Shown: piece after piece, positions 6,121 to 6,197 of the stretch
Layout: every line of letters begins with the position of its first letter
Position numbering within the stretch: position 1 is the stretch's first letter
Assembly (NCBI GenBank): GCA_002067265.1
Contig: MVQW01000142.1
Span: 1-6,197, forward strand
Origin: Methanomethylovorans sp. PtaU1.Bin073
GTDB taxonomy: Archaea; Halobacteriota; Methanosarcinia; Methanosarcinales; Methanosarcinaceae
Direction: 5' to 3'
Length of the DNA stretch: 6,197 bases
The notes under the pieces: model-generated
Told to the model about the DNA's origin: nothing
Databases searched by the model: none
The model's input: only the letters and a program-made list of their open reading frames with translations
Position numbers and translations under genes: made by a program

Positions 6121-6197
6121 ATGGCAGTAAAAGATTACTATAAGGTCAGCGGCGACAAACTCGAAAGGACACACCAGGCCTGCCCCAGATGCGGAGA
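6121..6197 (+). CDS. rps27ae: Small ribosomal subunit protein eS27 (S27ae), 3' end missing
   Basis: Only the first 25 codons are in the window. They read M-A-V-K-D-Y-Y-K-V then C21-P-R-C24-G, the first half of a zinc ribbon, matching the archaeal counterpart of the ribosomal part of eukaryotic ubiquitin-S27a. The ATG follows AGGTG (6111-6115) by 5 bases and the eS24 stop by 12 bases. The usual eS24-eS27 adjacency supports the call. The second cysteine pair lies beyond the window. Confidence 0.9.
   Translation, partial: MAVKDYYKVSGDKLERTHQACPRCG

Overview
The window reads as chromosome of a methanogenic euryarchaeon, most likely a member of the Methanosarcinales (inferred from protein sequence style and gene order; no search was run). 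The evidence is an archaeal-type translation factor aIF2-gamma, Rpo7 and Spt4 of the archaeal RNA polymerase, the eukaryote-like ribosomal proteins eS24 and eS27, a PurP-family purine enzyme, TATA-like promoters and Shine-Dalgarno motifs that match the archaeal 16S rRNA tail. All nine genes lie on the + strand. The minus-strand open frames are shadows of these genes. I see no mobile element, CRISPR array, tRNA or rRNA.

Region 1 (1-1304) holds two multi-pass membrane proteins: the 3' part of a DUF63-family gene, and a SpoIIM/DUF95-family gene whose start overlaps the DUF63 stop codon. Region 2 (1305-2535) holds a PurP-family (FAICAR-synthetase-like, ATP-grasp) gene behind its own likely TATA box. 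Region 3 (2536-2801) is an AT-rich gap carrying a probable promoter, a palindrome, short repeats and a possible 35-codon upstream ORF.

Region 4 (2802-6197, running off the end) is a compact information-processing cluster: aIF2-gamma, a PIN-domain Fcf1/Utp24-like nuclease, Rpo7, Spt4, a DUF359 GTP-dependent dephospho-CoA kinase, eS24 and the start of eS27. As I recall, this order is widely conserved in euryarchaea. Genes overlap or nearly touch, except for a 71-base gap before rpo7 that contains a second likely promoter. The cluster couples translation initiation, probable rRNA processing, transcription and ribosome assembly, with one coenzyme A biosynthesis enzyme embedded among them.

The window is mostly ordinary core genome, and I did not find a clear new multi-gene system. 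The points most worth a second look are three. The start-codon-selecting factor aIF2-gamma is itself forced to use a UUG start, behind a structured leader with a stop/start-overlapping small ORF. The PurP-family protein seems to lack the usual glycine-rich ATP-grasp loop. The CoA kinase gene begins directly after the spt4 stop codon, in the same frame.
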